Both the position numbers and the translations under genes were made by a program. A stretch of DNA of 64,000 bases, taken from Paractinoplanes rishiriensis (GTDB lineage Bacteria; Actinomycetota; Actinomycetes; Mycobacteriales; Micromonosporaceae). The stretch covers positions 186,001 to 250,000 of the forward strand of contig NZ_BOMV01000039.1 of the NCBI RefSeq assembly GCF_016862375.1, given 5' to 3'. Shown here in pieces: positions 50,672 through 58,584 of the stretch (position 1 is its first letter; each line of letters begins with the position of its first letter). A model generated the notes under the pieces. It was not told the DNA's origin and did no database searches. It saw only the letters and a program-made list of their open reading frames with translations.

Positions 50672-52572
50672 GAGGCGGCTCCGTACCAGATGACCAGCAG
50701 CAGTGCGCCGGCAAAGACCGTGACCACGGCACCGGGCAGGGCGATCCGGTGCAGCGCGGCCATCACCGTGCCGACCTCCGTGGTCGTGGTGCCGGCGCCG
50801 ACCACGGCGGCGTCGACCACCCGCTCGTCGGTGGTCTTGGCGAGGCCGGCCAGCGCGCGCACCGGGCGGACCACGAGCCGGTCCTGCACCGCGTCCAGCT
50901 TGAAGCCGGCGGCCAGGAACGGGCGGGCCGGGCCCAGCACGGCGGCCGGGTCGACGCCGGGCACCATCCGCCACAGCCACCAGGCGGCGCCCGCGCCGGT
51001 GACCAGCAGCACCATCGGCAGCACGACGGCGACGCTCAGGTGCGGCTCCGCCAACTCCAGCGCGTGCCGGAAACCGGGTGCCCAGGCGGCCAGGCCGAGC
51101 AGCGCGGACGGGATGGCGAGCAGCAGGATCGGCCAGCGCATCAGGGCCGGCGGGTCGTGCGGGGTGGCCGGCCGGGCGTAGCGGGCGTCGTCGAACCCGA
51201 CCTCCCAGTCCGGCCCCTCCGGACCGTGCTGGCGGGAGACGCCGAAGAACGCGCAGAGCAGCAGCCTGGTCGCGTACCAGGCGGTGATGCCGACCGCGAG
51301 CAGCGCGGCGAGCCAGACCACCCACCCCACCCAGATCGGCGCGGGTCCGCCGCCCGGCTCGGTGGCGTGAGTGGCTGCGGTCAGCACGTTCTCCTTGGAC
51401 CAGAAGCCGGCCAGCGGCGGCACCCCGGCCAGCGCGCCCAGCCCGATCACGAACGACCAGAACGTGATCGGCATGTGCTCCCTGAGGCCGCCCATCCGGG
51501 ACAGGTAGTTGGTGCCGACCGCGTGGATCACGGCACCGGCGGCGAGGAACAGCAGGGCCTTGAAGGCGGCGTGGGTGAGCAGGTGGAACAGCGCGGCGGC
51601 CGGTGAGCCGACGGCCAGCGCCCCGGTCATGTAGCCGATCTGCGAGACGGTCGACCAGGCCAGCACGCGTTTCAGATCGTCCTGGGCGGTGGCCGACAGC
51701 GCGCCGATCAGAATGGTGATCGCGGCGGCCACGCCGAGCACCGCCAGCGCGGCCGGTGACTGCTGGTAGAGCGGATAGAGCCGGAAGACCACGTAGACGC
51801 CGGCCGCGACCATGGTGGCGGCGTGGATGAGCGCCGAGATCGGGGTGGGGCCGGCCATCGCGTCGGGTAGCCAGGTGTGCAGCGGGAACTGCGCGCTCTT
51901 GCCGGCGACTCCGGCGAGTAACAACAGCAGCGCTGCGGTGAGTGTGCCGGCCGAGTAGTCGTGGGCGAGCACGTCCTCGATCCGGGTGGTACCGGTCTCC
52001 ACGATCAGCAGCGCGATGCCGAGCAGGAAGCCGACGTCGCCGACCCGGGTGACCACGAACGCCTTGACCGCGGCGGCCGGCGCCTCGGGCAGCCGGCGGT
52101 CGTGCCCGATCAGCAGGTACGAGCAGGCGCCCATCACCTCCCAGCCGACCAGCATCCCGATCAGGTCACCGGACGTGACGACCAGCAGCATGGCGCCGGT
52201 GAACAGACTGACCTGTGCGGCGTAGGGGGCATAGCGGCGGTCGTCGTGCAGGTAGGCCACCGAGTAGATCTGCACGAACAGGGCCACCACCGCGACGGCG
52301 AGCGCGACGTAAAGGGCGGCGTAACCGGCGGAGAAACCGAGCGTGACCTCGATGCCGCCGATGTTCACCCAGGGTTGGTCAACCGCGATCGGCATGGTCG
52401 CAGAGAGCAACAGCAGCAGCGTCACCACGAGTGCGGCGGCGGCGCCGGCAATACCGAGCGCGGCGGAAATCCGTCGCGGAGCGTCATGTGCGGTGCCGTC
52501 ACCGGGCGGCAGCAAAAGGCCGATCAAACCCAACAGCAGGGGTACGCCCGAAATGAGCGCGACGGCAGTCAT
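50668..52572 (-). CDS. nuoL: NADH-quinone oxidoreductase subunit L
   Basis: Largest antiporter-like complex I subunit, 634 aa, normal for NuoL. Pump residues are visible: Glu in GWEVMGACSYLLIG and Lys in AGVAGKSAQFPLHTWLPDAM. The C-terminal region carries the lateral helix and final membrane segment. It overlaps nuoK by four bases (ATGA) and nuoM by four (GTGA). Proton pumping capacity is therefore retained in this incomplete locus. Confidence 0.96.
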   Translation of the reverse strand: MTAVALISGVPLLLGLIGLLLPPGDGTAHDAPRRISAALGIAGAAAALVVTLLLLLSATMPIAVDQPWVNIGGIEVTLGFSAGYAALYVALAVAVVALFVQIYSVAYLHDDRRYAPYAAQVSLFTGAMLLVVTSGDLIGMLVGWEVMGACSYLLIGHDRRLPEAPAAAVKAFVVTRVGDVGFLLGIALLIVETGTTRIEDVLAHDYSAGTLTAALLLLLAGVAGKSAQFPLHTWLPDAMAGPTPISALIHAATMVAAGVYVVFRLYPLYQQSPAALAVLGVAAAITILIGALSATAQDDLKRVLAWSTVSQIGYMTGALAVGSPAAALFHLLTHAAFKALLFLAAGAVIHAVGTNYLSRMGGLREHMPITFWSFVIGLGALAGVPPLAGFWSKENVLTAATHATEPGGGPAPIWVGWVVWLAALLAVGITAWYATRLLLCAFFGVSRQHGPEGPDWEVGFDDARYARPATPHDPPALMRWPILLLAIPSALLGLAAWAPGFRHALELAEPHLSVAVVLPMVLLVTGAGAAWWLWRMVPGVDPAAVLGPARPFLAAGFKLDAVQDRLVVRPVRALAGLAKTTDERVVDAAVVGAGTTTTEVGTVMAALHRIALPGAVVTVFAGALLLVIWYGAAS

Positions 52573-52949
52573 CCGGACACCCGCTCGGTCGTCTCGTGGT
52601 CATGTCCGCCCAGCGCGACCTCGTCCACCACGACCGCGCGACGGAACCGGTAATACTGCAGCACGATGGCCAGGCCCACCCCGACCTCGGCGGCGGCCAG
52701 CACGATCACGAACAGCGCGAAGACGGCACCGGCCCGCGGCTCGGGCACGGGGTGCGCCCACGCCTCCACCTGCACGCCGACCAGCCCGGCCTTGATGGTG
52801 GAGTCGGCGGCCACCAGGATCAGGTTGACCGCGTTGAGCATCAACTCGACCGCCATCAGCACCAGGATGGCGTTGCGGCGGCGCAGCACTCCATAGACGC
52901 CGAGAGCGAAGAGCAGGGCGGCGATCACGTACGGGATGACGGGATGCAT
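52569..52949 (-). CDS. nuoK: NADH-quinone oxidoreductase subunit K
   Basis: Three-helix complex I subunit of 126 aa. The two conserved intramembrane glutamates are present: Glu35 in LMAVELMLNAVNLILVA and the Glu in LAAAEVGVGLAIVLQYYR. It has a longer loop (DSTIKAGLVGVQVEAWAHPV) and C-terminal tail than E. coli NuoK, about 25 residues more in total. Its ATG overlaps the nuoJ stop by one base. Confidence 0.94.
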   Translation of the reverse strand: MHPVIPYVIAALLFALGVYGVLRRRNAILVLMAVELMLNAVNLILVAADSTIKAGLVGVQVEAWAHPVPEPRAGAVFALFVIVLAAAEVGVGLAIVLQYYRFRRAVVVDEVALGGHDHETTERVSG

Positions 52950-54028
52950 CAGGCGTCCGTCCCCTCGTCGTCATCGGCGGGCTTGCTCGGCAACGCCGGC
53001 CGGCCTGGCTCGCGGCCCTCGATCGCCGCCTTGCCGGCCGCGCCCTGGTCACGGCCCTCGATGGCCCGCTTGCCGGCGGTGCCCGCATCACGACCCTCGA
53101 TGGCCGGCTTGCCGGTTTGGTCCTGGTCGCGGCGGCCGGTTGCCGGCTGGCCGGGGAGCTTGCGGGCGGGCTCGCGGCCGGCGACGGCCGGGCGTTCCGC
53201 GGTGGGGGTCGGGCGGCTGGTGCCTTCGATCACCCGGGGATCCTCGGTGGCCGGCGCGGGCTCGTCCAACTCACCTACCCGGGGCCGGGCCTGGTGGGCG
53301 CCGAAGATGACGTCGTGGGCGCTCTGCTTGAGCGGGTCGGGTGGGGGAGCCGGTTCGCCCGCCTCGACGGCGACGCGGGCCTCGGCGGCCAGTTTTTCGG
53401 CGTGGGCCTGGCGGACCCGGGCCTGGGCGGCGGCCTGGCGGGCGGCGATGCGTTCCAGGCGGGCCACCACCTCGGCGGACTCGTCGACCGGGTCGGGAGC
53501 CGGACCCTCCTCGGCGGCTGCGGGGTCGCGGCGGGCGCCCAGGTCGGGGCGGGACAGCACGATCGCGCCGACCAGGGCCGACAGCAGCAGGATCGACAGC
53601 ACCTCGAAGGGGAGGACCCAGGCGCCGAAGACCTGCTCACCGACCCGCTGGGCGGTGCTGGGCGGGGGCAGTTCGTACCTGGTCCACTGGAACGCGTCGG
53701 CCAGCAGCGCGGTCAGTCCGAAGCCGACACCGCCACCGATCAGGGCCGCCGGCAGGGCCGGGCGGTCGAGGTCGGGCGACGGGCCGATCGGCGCGCGGGT
53801 CAGCATCACCGCGAACAGCAGCAGCACCACGACGGCGCCGACGTAGACCAGGATCTGCACCCAGGCCACCATCTCGGCACCCAGCACCAGATAGAGGCCG
53901 GCGACCGCGCCCAGGCTGACCACCAGGTAGAAGCCGGCGCGGACCAGGTGGTTACTGGTCACCACGAGGGCGCCGGAACCGACCGCGATCACGCCGAGAG
54001 CCAGCATGAGCGCGTCCGCGACGGTCAC
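52949..54028 (-). CDS. nuoJ: NADH-quinone oxidoreductase subunit J with long repeat tail
   Basis: Membrane subunit of complex I. Residues 1-170 hold the five helices with the NuoJ signature (LVVTSNHLVRAGFYLVVSLG, WVQILVYVGAVVVLLLFAVM). The remaining 190 residues are a charged cytosolic tail, far beyond the roughly 180-aa E. coli protein. It begins with an Ala/Arg/Glu-rich helix (about 205-245) and ends with three 13-residue repeats built on AIEGRD (DNA 53011-53127). It starts ATG-overlapping nuoI (ATGA). The tail is a striking addition and could be a docking element. Confidence 0.93.
   Translation of the reverse strand: MTVADALMLALGVIAVGSGALVVTSNHLVRAGFYLVVSLGAVAGLYLVLGAEMVAWVQILVYVGAVVVLLLFAVMLTRAPIGPSPDLDRPALPAALIGGGVGFGLTALLADAFQWTRYELPPPSTAQRVGEQVFGAWVLPFEVLSILLLSALVGAIVLSRPDLGARRDPAAAEEGPAPDPVDESAEVVARLERIAARQAAAQARVRQAHAEKLAAEARVAVEAGEPAPPPDPLKQSAHDVIFGAHQARPRVGELDEPAPATEDPRVIEGTSRPTPTAERPAVAGREPARKLPGQPATGRRDQDQTGKPAIEGRDAGTAGKRAIEGRDQGAAGKAAIEGREPGRPALPSKPADDDEGTDA
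53011..53127. repeat. three 39-bp tandem repeats in nuoJ
   Basis: Three in-frame copies of a 39-bp unit (53011-53049, 53050-53088, 53089-53127) encode GKxAIEGRDxGxA-type repeats in the NuoJ tail. Copies differ at several bases, mostly preserving AIEGR, which suggests selection on the peptide or gradual divergence of an old duplication. Confidence 0.85.
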
Positions 54029-54696
54029 TGCCCGGACTCCGGCAGGTCCGGCTTCTCGGTGGGCGCCGGCTTCTCGGCGGGCTCTGGCTTCTCGGTGGGC
54101 GCCGGCTTTTCGGCGGGCGGGGCTGTGCGGCGTACGGCCGGCCTTGCGGTTTTGGCGGCAGTTGCCGCACCCGGGCCTGCCGCCTTGCGTGCCGCGGTGG
54201 CCTCCTCCTTGGAGGGCTCGCCCTTGGCGTCATGAGCCGGCGGCGGGGGCACCGTGCGCATCCAGTCGCCCAGCCGGTCCTTCTCGTGCAGCAGGTCGCG
54301 CAGGTCGAGTTCGGCGTACTCGAACTCGGGGGTCCAGTGCAGCGCGTCGAACGGGCACACCTCGATGCAGATGCCGCAGTACATGCACAGTGAGAAGTCG
54401 ATGTCGAACCGGTCGAGCACGTTGCGCTGCCGGGCCCGGGCCGCGCCGGGGACGATGACCTCTTCCTTGTGCGAGTCGATGTAGATGCACCAGTCCGGGC
54501 ACTCGCGGGCGCACAGCATGCAGACCGTGCAGTTTTCCTCAAGCAGGGCGATCACACCGCGGCTGCGCGGCGGGAGATCGGGCTCGACGTCCGGGTACTG
54601 CCGGGTGGTCGACCGCTTGGTCATCGTCTTGAGCGTGACGGCGAGGCCGTTGACCAGGCCACTGCCGGGCGCGCCGCGCTCCCCGTCGTCACTCAC
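54025..54696 (-). CDS. nuoI: NADH-quinone oxidoreductase subunit I (NuoI2 type)
   Basis: Two-[4Fe-4S] ferredoxin-like subunit of complex I. The eight cluster cysteines are C56, C59, C62, C66 and C104, C107, C110, C114 (EENCTVCMLCARECPDW and FSLCMYCGICIEVCPFDAL). From a GTG at 54696 the product is 223 aa. Upstream GTG codons in frame lack conservation. No ribosome-binding site precedes the start. A Glu/Pro/Lys-rich C-terminal tail (PAPTEKPEPAEKP) is about 60 residues long. It is the first gene of the nuoIJKLMN run and is divergent from the Uma2-family gene. Confidence 0.9.
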   Translation of the reverse strand: MSDDGERGAPGSGLVNGLAVTLKTMTKRSTTRQYPDVEPDLPPRSRGVIALLEENCTVCMLCARECPDWCIYIDSHKEEVIVPGAARARQRNVLDRFDIDFSLCMYCGICIEVCPFDALHWTPEFEYAELDLRDLLHEKDRLGDWMRTVPPPPAHDAKGEPSKEEATAARKAAGPGAATAAKTARPAVRRTAPPAEKPAPTEKPEPAEKPAPTEKPDLPESGQ

Positions 54697-54872
54697 AAAC
54701 GCATATCCTGCACCGTCACCCGCTGCGACGCGAGCACACCCCCGCGAGTTCTTGCCCGAGATATCCACAGCCAGCACCGGCAGGAGGCCTGCTGTGGACG
54801 CAGGGCACCCTCGTCAGATCTTCCGGTAACGTCGGCCGCACGGAACGCTACCCCTGCTCCGGAGGCCTCGAC

Positions 54873-55442
54873 ATGACCGCTGCGATGAGCGACCTACCCC
54901 CCGCAGACGGCTGGACCGTGGATGATCTTGACGCCCTGCCTGACGACGGCGTGCGCCGCGAGTTGCTCGATGGAGTACTGCTCGTGTCCCCCTCCCCCAC
55001 CGACGTTCATCAGATAATCGCCGGACGGCTGATGGTCGCCCTGGAGGGCTCCTGTCCGCCCGAGTTCCAGGTCACCCAGGGCGTCGAGGTGCGGATCAAC
55101 GCGCGTCGCGGCTTTATCCCCGACGTGCTGGTCGCCACCGACGCGGCTGCGCAGCGCCGGTCGCGGCACTATGCGCCGCACGAGGTGGTGCTCGCGGTGG
55201 AAATCGTCTCGCCGACCTCGGTCAGCATGGATCGCATCACCAAGCCGGCGCTCTTTGCCAGCGCGGGCATTCCGCATTACTGGCGGATCGAGACGGACGG
55301 CGGTCTCGAGGTGCACACCTACCAAATCGATCCGGCCGGTGAGATGTACCGGCCGGGCGGGTCATTCGCGGTGGAGATCGACACGTTTGAGCCGTGGCCG
55401 ATCAGGATCCCGATCGCGCGGCTGCGGCCTCGGCACCTCTGA
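54873..55442 (+). CDS. Uma2-family (DUF820) endonuclease-like protein
   Basis: The product is 189 aa on the plus strand, inserted between nuoI and nuoH. The PD-(D/E)xK-like core of Uma2/DUF820 is visible: RRELLDGVLLVSPSP, VRINARRGFIPDVLVATDAA, VVLAVEIVSPTSVSMDRITK and GIPHYWRIETDG. Uma2 proteins are numerous in actinobacteria and cyanobacteria; nuclease activity is predicted but rarely tested. Its stop is directly next to the nuoH stop (convergent). The orientation breaks the nuo operon. Confidence 0.9.
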   Translation: MTAAMSDLPPADGWTVDDLDALPDDGVRRELLDGVLLVSPSPTDVHQIIAGRLMVALEGSCPPEFQVTQGVEVRINARRGFIPDVLVATDAAAQRRSRHYAPHEVVLAVEIVSPTSVSMDRITKPALFASAGIPHYWRIETDGGLEVHTYQIDPAGEMYRPGGSFAVEIDTFEPWPIRIPIARLRPRHL

Positions 55443-56402
55443 TCACGAGACGACCTTCACCGCGGCGGTCAGGACCAGTTGGAGCAGGGCCACCGGGACC
55501 AGGACCAGCCAGCACAGGCGTTGCAGCTGGTCCTCGCGCAGGCGTGGGAAGGTCACCCGGAACCAGATGATCACGAAGGACAGGGCGAAGATCTTGGCCA
55601 GGGTCCAGAGCCAGCCCAGTTGGTCGGCGAACGGGCCGTGCCAGCCGCCCAGGAACAGGACCGTGGTCAGGGCGGCGATCACGATGATGCCGACGTATTC
55701 GGCCAGTAGGAAGAACGCGAAGCGCAGGCCGGTGTATTCGGTCATGTAGCCGAAGACCAGCTCGGAGTCGGCGATCGGCATGTCGAAGGGGGGACGGCGG
55801 ATCTCGGCCAGGCCGGCGATGAAGAAGACCACGGCGGCGGGGGCCTGCCAGAGCAGCCACCACGGCTGCCACGCCTCGACGATGCCGGGCAGGCTCAGGG
55901 TGCCGGCCGCGGTGGCGACGCTGGCCGCCGCCAGGACCAGCGGGAGTTCGTAGCCGAGGAGTTGGGCCGCGCCGCGCAGACCGCCCAGCAGGCTGTACTT
56001 GTTGGCCGAGGCCCACGCGGACATCAGCACCGCGAGCACGCCCACTCCGAGCACCGCCAGCACGAAGAACAGGCCGACGTCCAGCGGCTGGGCGACCAGG
56101 TCACCGGGGCCGAGGGGGATGGCCAGAAGCACGAGGAGGTACGGGAAGAGGGCGACGATCGGGGCGAGCCGGAAGACCCCGCGATCGGCGTCCCGCGGGG
56201 TGATGTCCTCTTTCTGGACGAACTTCACGCCGTCGGCCACCAGCTGGGCCCAGCCGTGGTAGGCGCCCGCGTACATCGGACCCAGGCGGCCCTGCATGTG
56301 CGCCATCACCTTGTGTTCGGCCTGGCCGACGATCAGCGGGAGGACGAGGAAGCCGACCACCACGGCGAGCACCCGTACGGTCAAATCCAGCCAGAGCGGC
56401 AT
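55443..56402 (-). CDS. nuoH: NADH-quinone oxidoreductase subunit H
   Basis: Membrane subunit that forms part of the quinone chamber, 319 aa, with about eight helices. The signature QEDITPRDADRGVFRLAPIV (with an upstream GVKFVQK) and AEIRRPPFDMPIADSELVFG match NuoH, including the acidic residues of the E-channel. It follows nuoC directly (TAG then ATG with no gap). It faces the Uma2-family gene. Confidence 0.95.
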   Translation of the reverse strand: MPLWLDLTVRVLAVVVGFLVLPLIVGQAEHKVMAHMQGRLGPMYAGAYHGWAQLVADGVKFVQKEDITPRDADRGVFRLAPIVALFPYLLVLLAIPLGPGDLVAQPLDVGLFFVLAVLGVGVLAVLMSAWASANKYSLLGGLRGAAQLLGYELPLVLAAASVATAAGTLSLPGIVEAWQPWWLLWQAPAAVVFFIAGLAEIRRPPFDMPIADSELVFGYMTEYTGLRFAFFLLAEYVGIIVIAALTTVLFLGGWHGPFADQLGWLWTLAKIFALSFVIIWFRVTFPRLREDQLQRLCWLVLVPVALLQLVLTAAVKVVS

Positions 56403-57023
56403 CTAGTCAGCCTCCGGTCGGCGCGCCTGCGGACCCCACTCGGCGGGATCGGGAACGCCGGGCGGGCGCATCGGCGCGCGTTTCGCCGTACCAGCCTCGG
56501 ATTCTCCCGGCTCTTTGGCCCCGGGCCAGGCCTTGGCCACCCGGGACGCCAGCACGAACTCCTTGCGCAGCGGATGACCCTCGAAGCCGGGCGGCAGCAG
56601 CAGCGGCCGGAGGTCGGGATGCCGGGCGAAGGTGATGCCGAACATCTCGTGCGTCTCCCGCTCGTGCCAGGCGGCACCGGGGAAGAGCTCGACCACCGAC
56701 TCGACCACCGGATCGGCGCGCGGCACCCGGGTGCGCAGCAGCAGGCCGTGCTTGCGGCGGCTCGAGTAGAGGTGGGCGACCACCGAGAAGCCGTCCTCCA
56801 ACTCGTCGACGGCGGAGAGCCAGTCGAAGAAGTCGCAGCCCAGGGCGCCGTTGTGCTTGGCCGTGCCGACCGCCTCCCACCAGCGGGCCACCGGCACGTC
56901 GATCACCGCCCGCTCGTGGCCGGGACCGCCGCCGGACAGGCTCGCGAACACCGTGGGCTCGGCGCCTTCGGTGTCGTCGGCCAGCAGGGCGACCAGACGC
57001 TCGCCGACCTCTTCGGGCTTCAT
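56403..57023 (-). CDS. nuoC: NADH-quinone oxidoreductase subunit C
   Basis: Peripheral-arm subunit of complex I (30-kDa family), 206 aa. The ATG at 57023 (MKPEEVGERLVALLADDTEG) follows AGGA with a suitable spacer. The family motif HERETHEMFGITFARHPDLR then PLLLPPGFEGHPLRKEF is intact. A Pro-rich C-terminal tail extends the protein. It is directly joined to nuoH. NuoC is normally bound to NuoD, which is not encoded here. Confidence 0.92.
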   Translation of the reverse strand: MKPEEVGERLVALLADDTEGAEPTVFASLSGGGPGHERAVIDVPVARWWEAVGTAKHNGALGCDFFDWLSAVDELEDGFSVVAHLYSSRRKHGLLLRTRVPRADPVVESVVELFPGAAWHERETHEMFGITFARHPDLRPLLLPPGFEGHPLRKEFVLASRVAKAWPGAKEPGESEAGTAKRAPMRPPGVPDPAEWGPQARRPEAD

Positions 57024-57087
57024 GGAGGCCATCCTATGATCCGAGCCGCCGCTGCAACCCCCGGCCGGGCCCGGACGTGTAGTTGGC

Positions 57088-57627
57088 GTGACCACCACCG
57101 CCGAACCGGAGACACCGAGCATCGTGCCGGATCAACGCCCCTCGTTCGACGAGGTGTACGCGGCGCACTACGCCGACCTGACCGTGCAGCTGTTCGCCTA
57201 CTTCGGCGACCGGCAGGAGGCGCAGGACGTGGTGCAGGAGGCGTTCTGCCGGGCGCTGTCCCGGTGGTCGGCCGTGTCCCGCTACGACGATCCGGTCGCC
57301 TGGGTGCGCCGGGTCGCCTGGAACCTGGCGGTGAGCCGCTGGCGCCGGGCCCGGACCGCGTTGCTGCACCTGCGCCGGCAGCGGCCGGCCGAGCCACAGG
57401 TGGACGGGCCTTCGCCGGAGCGGGTGGCGCTGGTGGCGGCGCTCGGCAAGCTGCCCGCGCAGCAGCGCCGGGCCGTGGTGCTGCACTATCTGGCCGACCT
57501 GCCGCTCGCCGAGATCGCCGACCGCGAGGGGGTGGCCGAGGGCACCGTGAAGTCCTGGCTGCACCGCGGGCGGGCGGCCCTGAACACCCAGCTGAATCTG
57601 ACCGACACCACCGGGGAGGGGCTGTGA
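57088..57627 (+). CDS. ECF sigma factor (SigE-like)
   Basis: The product is 179 aa from a GTG (VTTTAEPETPSIVPDQRPSF). Region 2 covers about residues 22-88 (DRQEAQDVVQEAFCRALSRW, DPVAWVRRVAWNLAVSRWRR). Region 4 covers about 122-172 (LPAQQRRAVVLHYLADLPLA, EIADREGVAEGTVKSWLHRG). It directs RNA polymerase to a specific promoter set, probably under control of the coupled membrane protein. It is divergent from nuoC by 64 bp. Confidence 0.95.
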   Translation: MTTTAEPETPSIVPDQRPSFDEVYAAHYADLTVQLFAYFGDRQEAQDVVQEAFCRALSRWSAVSRYDDPVAWVRRVAWNLAVSRWRRARTALLHLRRQRPAEPQVDGPSPERVALVAALGKLPAQQRRAVVLHYLADLPLAEIADREGVAEGTVKSWLHRGRAALNTQLNLTDTTGEGL

Positions 57628-58580
57628 CCGACCAGCTTGAAAGGCTCTTCGCCGAGATGCGCACCGAGGTGATCGCCGAGGTGCGGCCGCCGGGGGTGGG
57701 GATGGCCCGGCGGACGGTCCGGCGGCGCCGGGTCGTGACCTCGGCCGCCGCCGGGGTGACGTTGGTGGTGGCGGCGACGGGCTTGGTACTCGGTGGCGCG
57801 GCAGGGCACGACGAACCCACCGCCGACGAGGCTCGGCCGGCTGCCTCGGCCGCCGCCTTGGCGGCGTGGGCCGACGAGGCTTCGCGGGCGGTCGGTATGG
57901 ACCGCCGGGACGGGCCGGGGAACGTGCTGACCAGCACGAGCTGGGAGCCCATCAACGTCGGCGTCTACGTGATCGCCGGGACGTTCTCCGCGCAGGTCGC
58001 GTGCGCGGGGCAGGGCGCCATGACGGTCTCGATCGGGGATGCGCAGCCGGTGGAGGTTTCCTGCGCCGCACCGATCCGGCCGGTGACCGTCACCTTCACG
58101 GCCACGGAACCACTCGGCCCGGTCGGCCTGCGGGTGGTGCCGGACGGCTTGGCCTCCGGCAATGCTGCGATCGCGTACCAGTTCATGCTGTCCGACGCAG
58201 ACGCCGCACGCCTCGAGGACGCGGCAAAGGACGCGCTGGAAGCGGTGGCCGGCAAGGATCTGGTCTTCAGCACGTCGGGCCCGCTGGCGGACTCCTGGGA
58301 CGCGCGCCACGAGGAGATGGCACCAGGGCGGTATCAGGTGGCGCTCAGCTGCGCCGGCACCGGCAAGGTGCGCTTGAACGTCGACCTGGTGATGACCGGG
58401 GACGAGGAGCGGACCACGCCGGCCGGCACCTGGACGCTGGGATGCGACCCGGACCCGAGATCGAGTTCGATGTTCTTCACCGTCCCCGCCGCGGGCGTCG
58501 CGGCGGTGAACGTCACGGTGACCGCGGATGAGGTCGGTACCGGGCAGGTGGCGGCCGGGGTCCGGGTGGATCGGGCGTGA
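57624..58580 (+). CDS. single-pass membrane protein coupled to ECF sigma (candidate anti-sigma)
   Basis: The product is 318 aa from a GTG overlapping the sigma factor stop (GTGA), with GGGGAGG upstream. A cytosolic N-terminus of about 35 residues (VTDQLERLFAEMRTEVIAEV then RPPGVGMARRTVRRRR) precedes one transmembrane helix (about 37-58). An exported region of 260 residues, built from what look like two similar beta-sandwich domains (each with two cysteines: CAGQGA/SCAAP and SCAGTG/LGCDPD), follows. No zinc anti-sigma motif (HxxxCxxC) is present, but position and topology fit a regulator of the sigma factor. The function is inferred. Confidence 0.7.
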   Translation: MTDQLERLFAEMRTEVIAEVRPPGVGMARRTVRRRRVVTSAAAGVTLVVAATGLVLGGAAGHDEPTADEARPAASAAALAAWADEASRAVGMDRRDGPGNVLTSTSWEPINVGVYVIAGTFSAQVACAGQGAMTVSIGDAQPVEVSCAAPIRPVTVTFTATEPLGPVGLRVVPDGLASGNAAIAYQFMLSDADAARLEDAAKDALEAVAGKDLVFSTSGPLADSWDARHEEMAPGRYQVALSCAGTGKVRLNVDLVMTGDEERTTPAGTWTLGCDPDPRSSSMFFTVPAAGVAAVNVTVTADEVGTGQVAAGVRVDRA

Positions 58581-58584
58581 GCGG

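Noticed and set aside
55962..58580. 872-aa plus-strand frame running from nuoH antisense into the gene downstream of the sigma factor
   Set aside because: Only the part from the GTG at 57624 is coding; the first two thirds are antisense to nuoH and nuoC and out of frame with the sigma factor.
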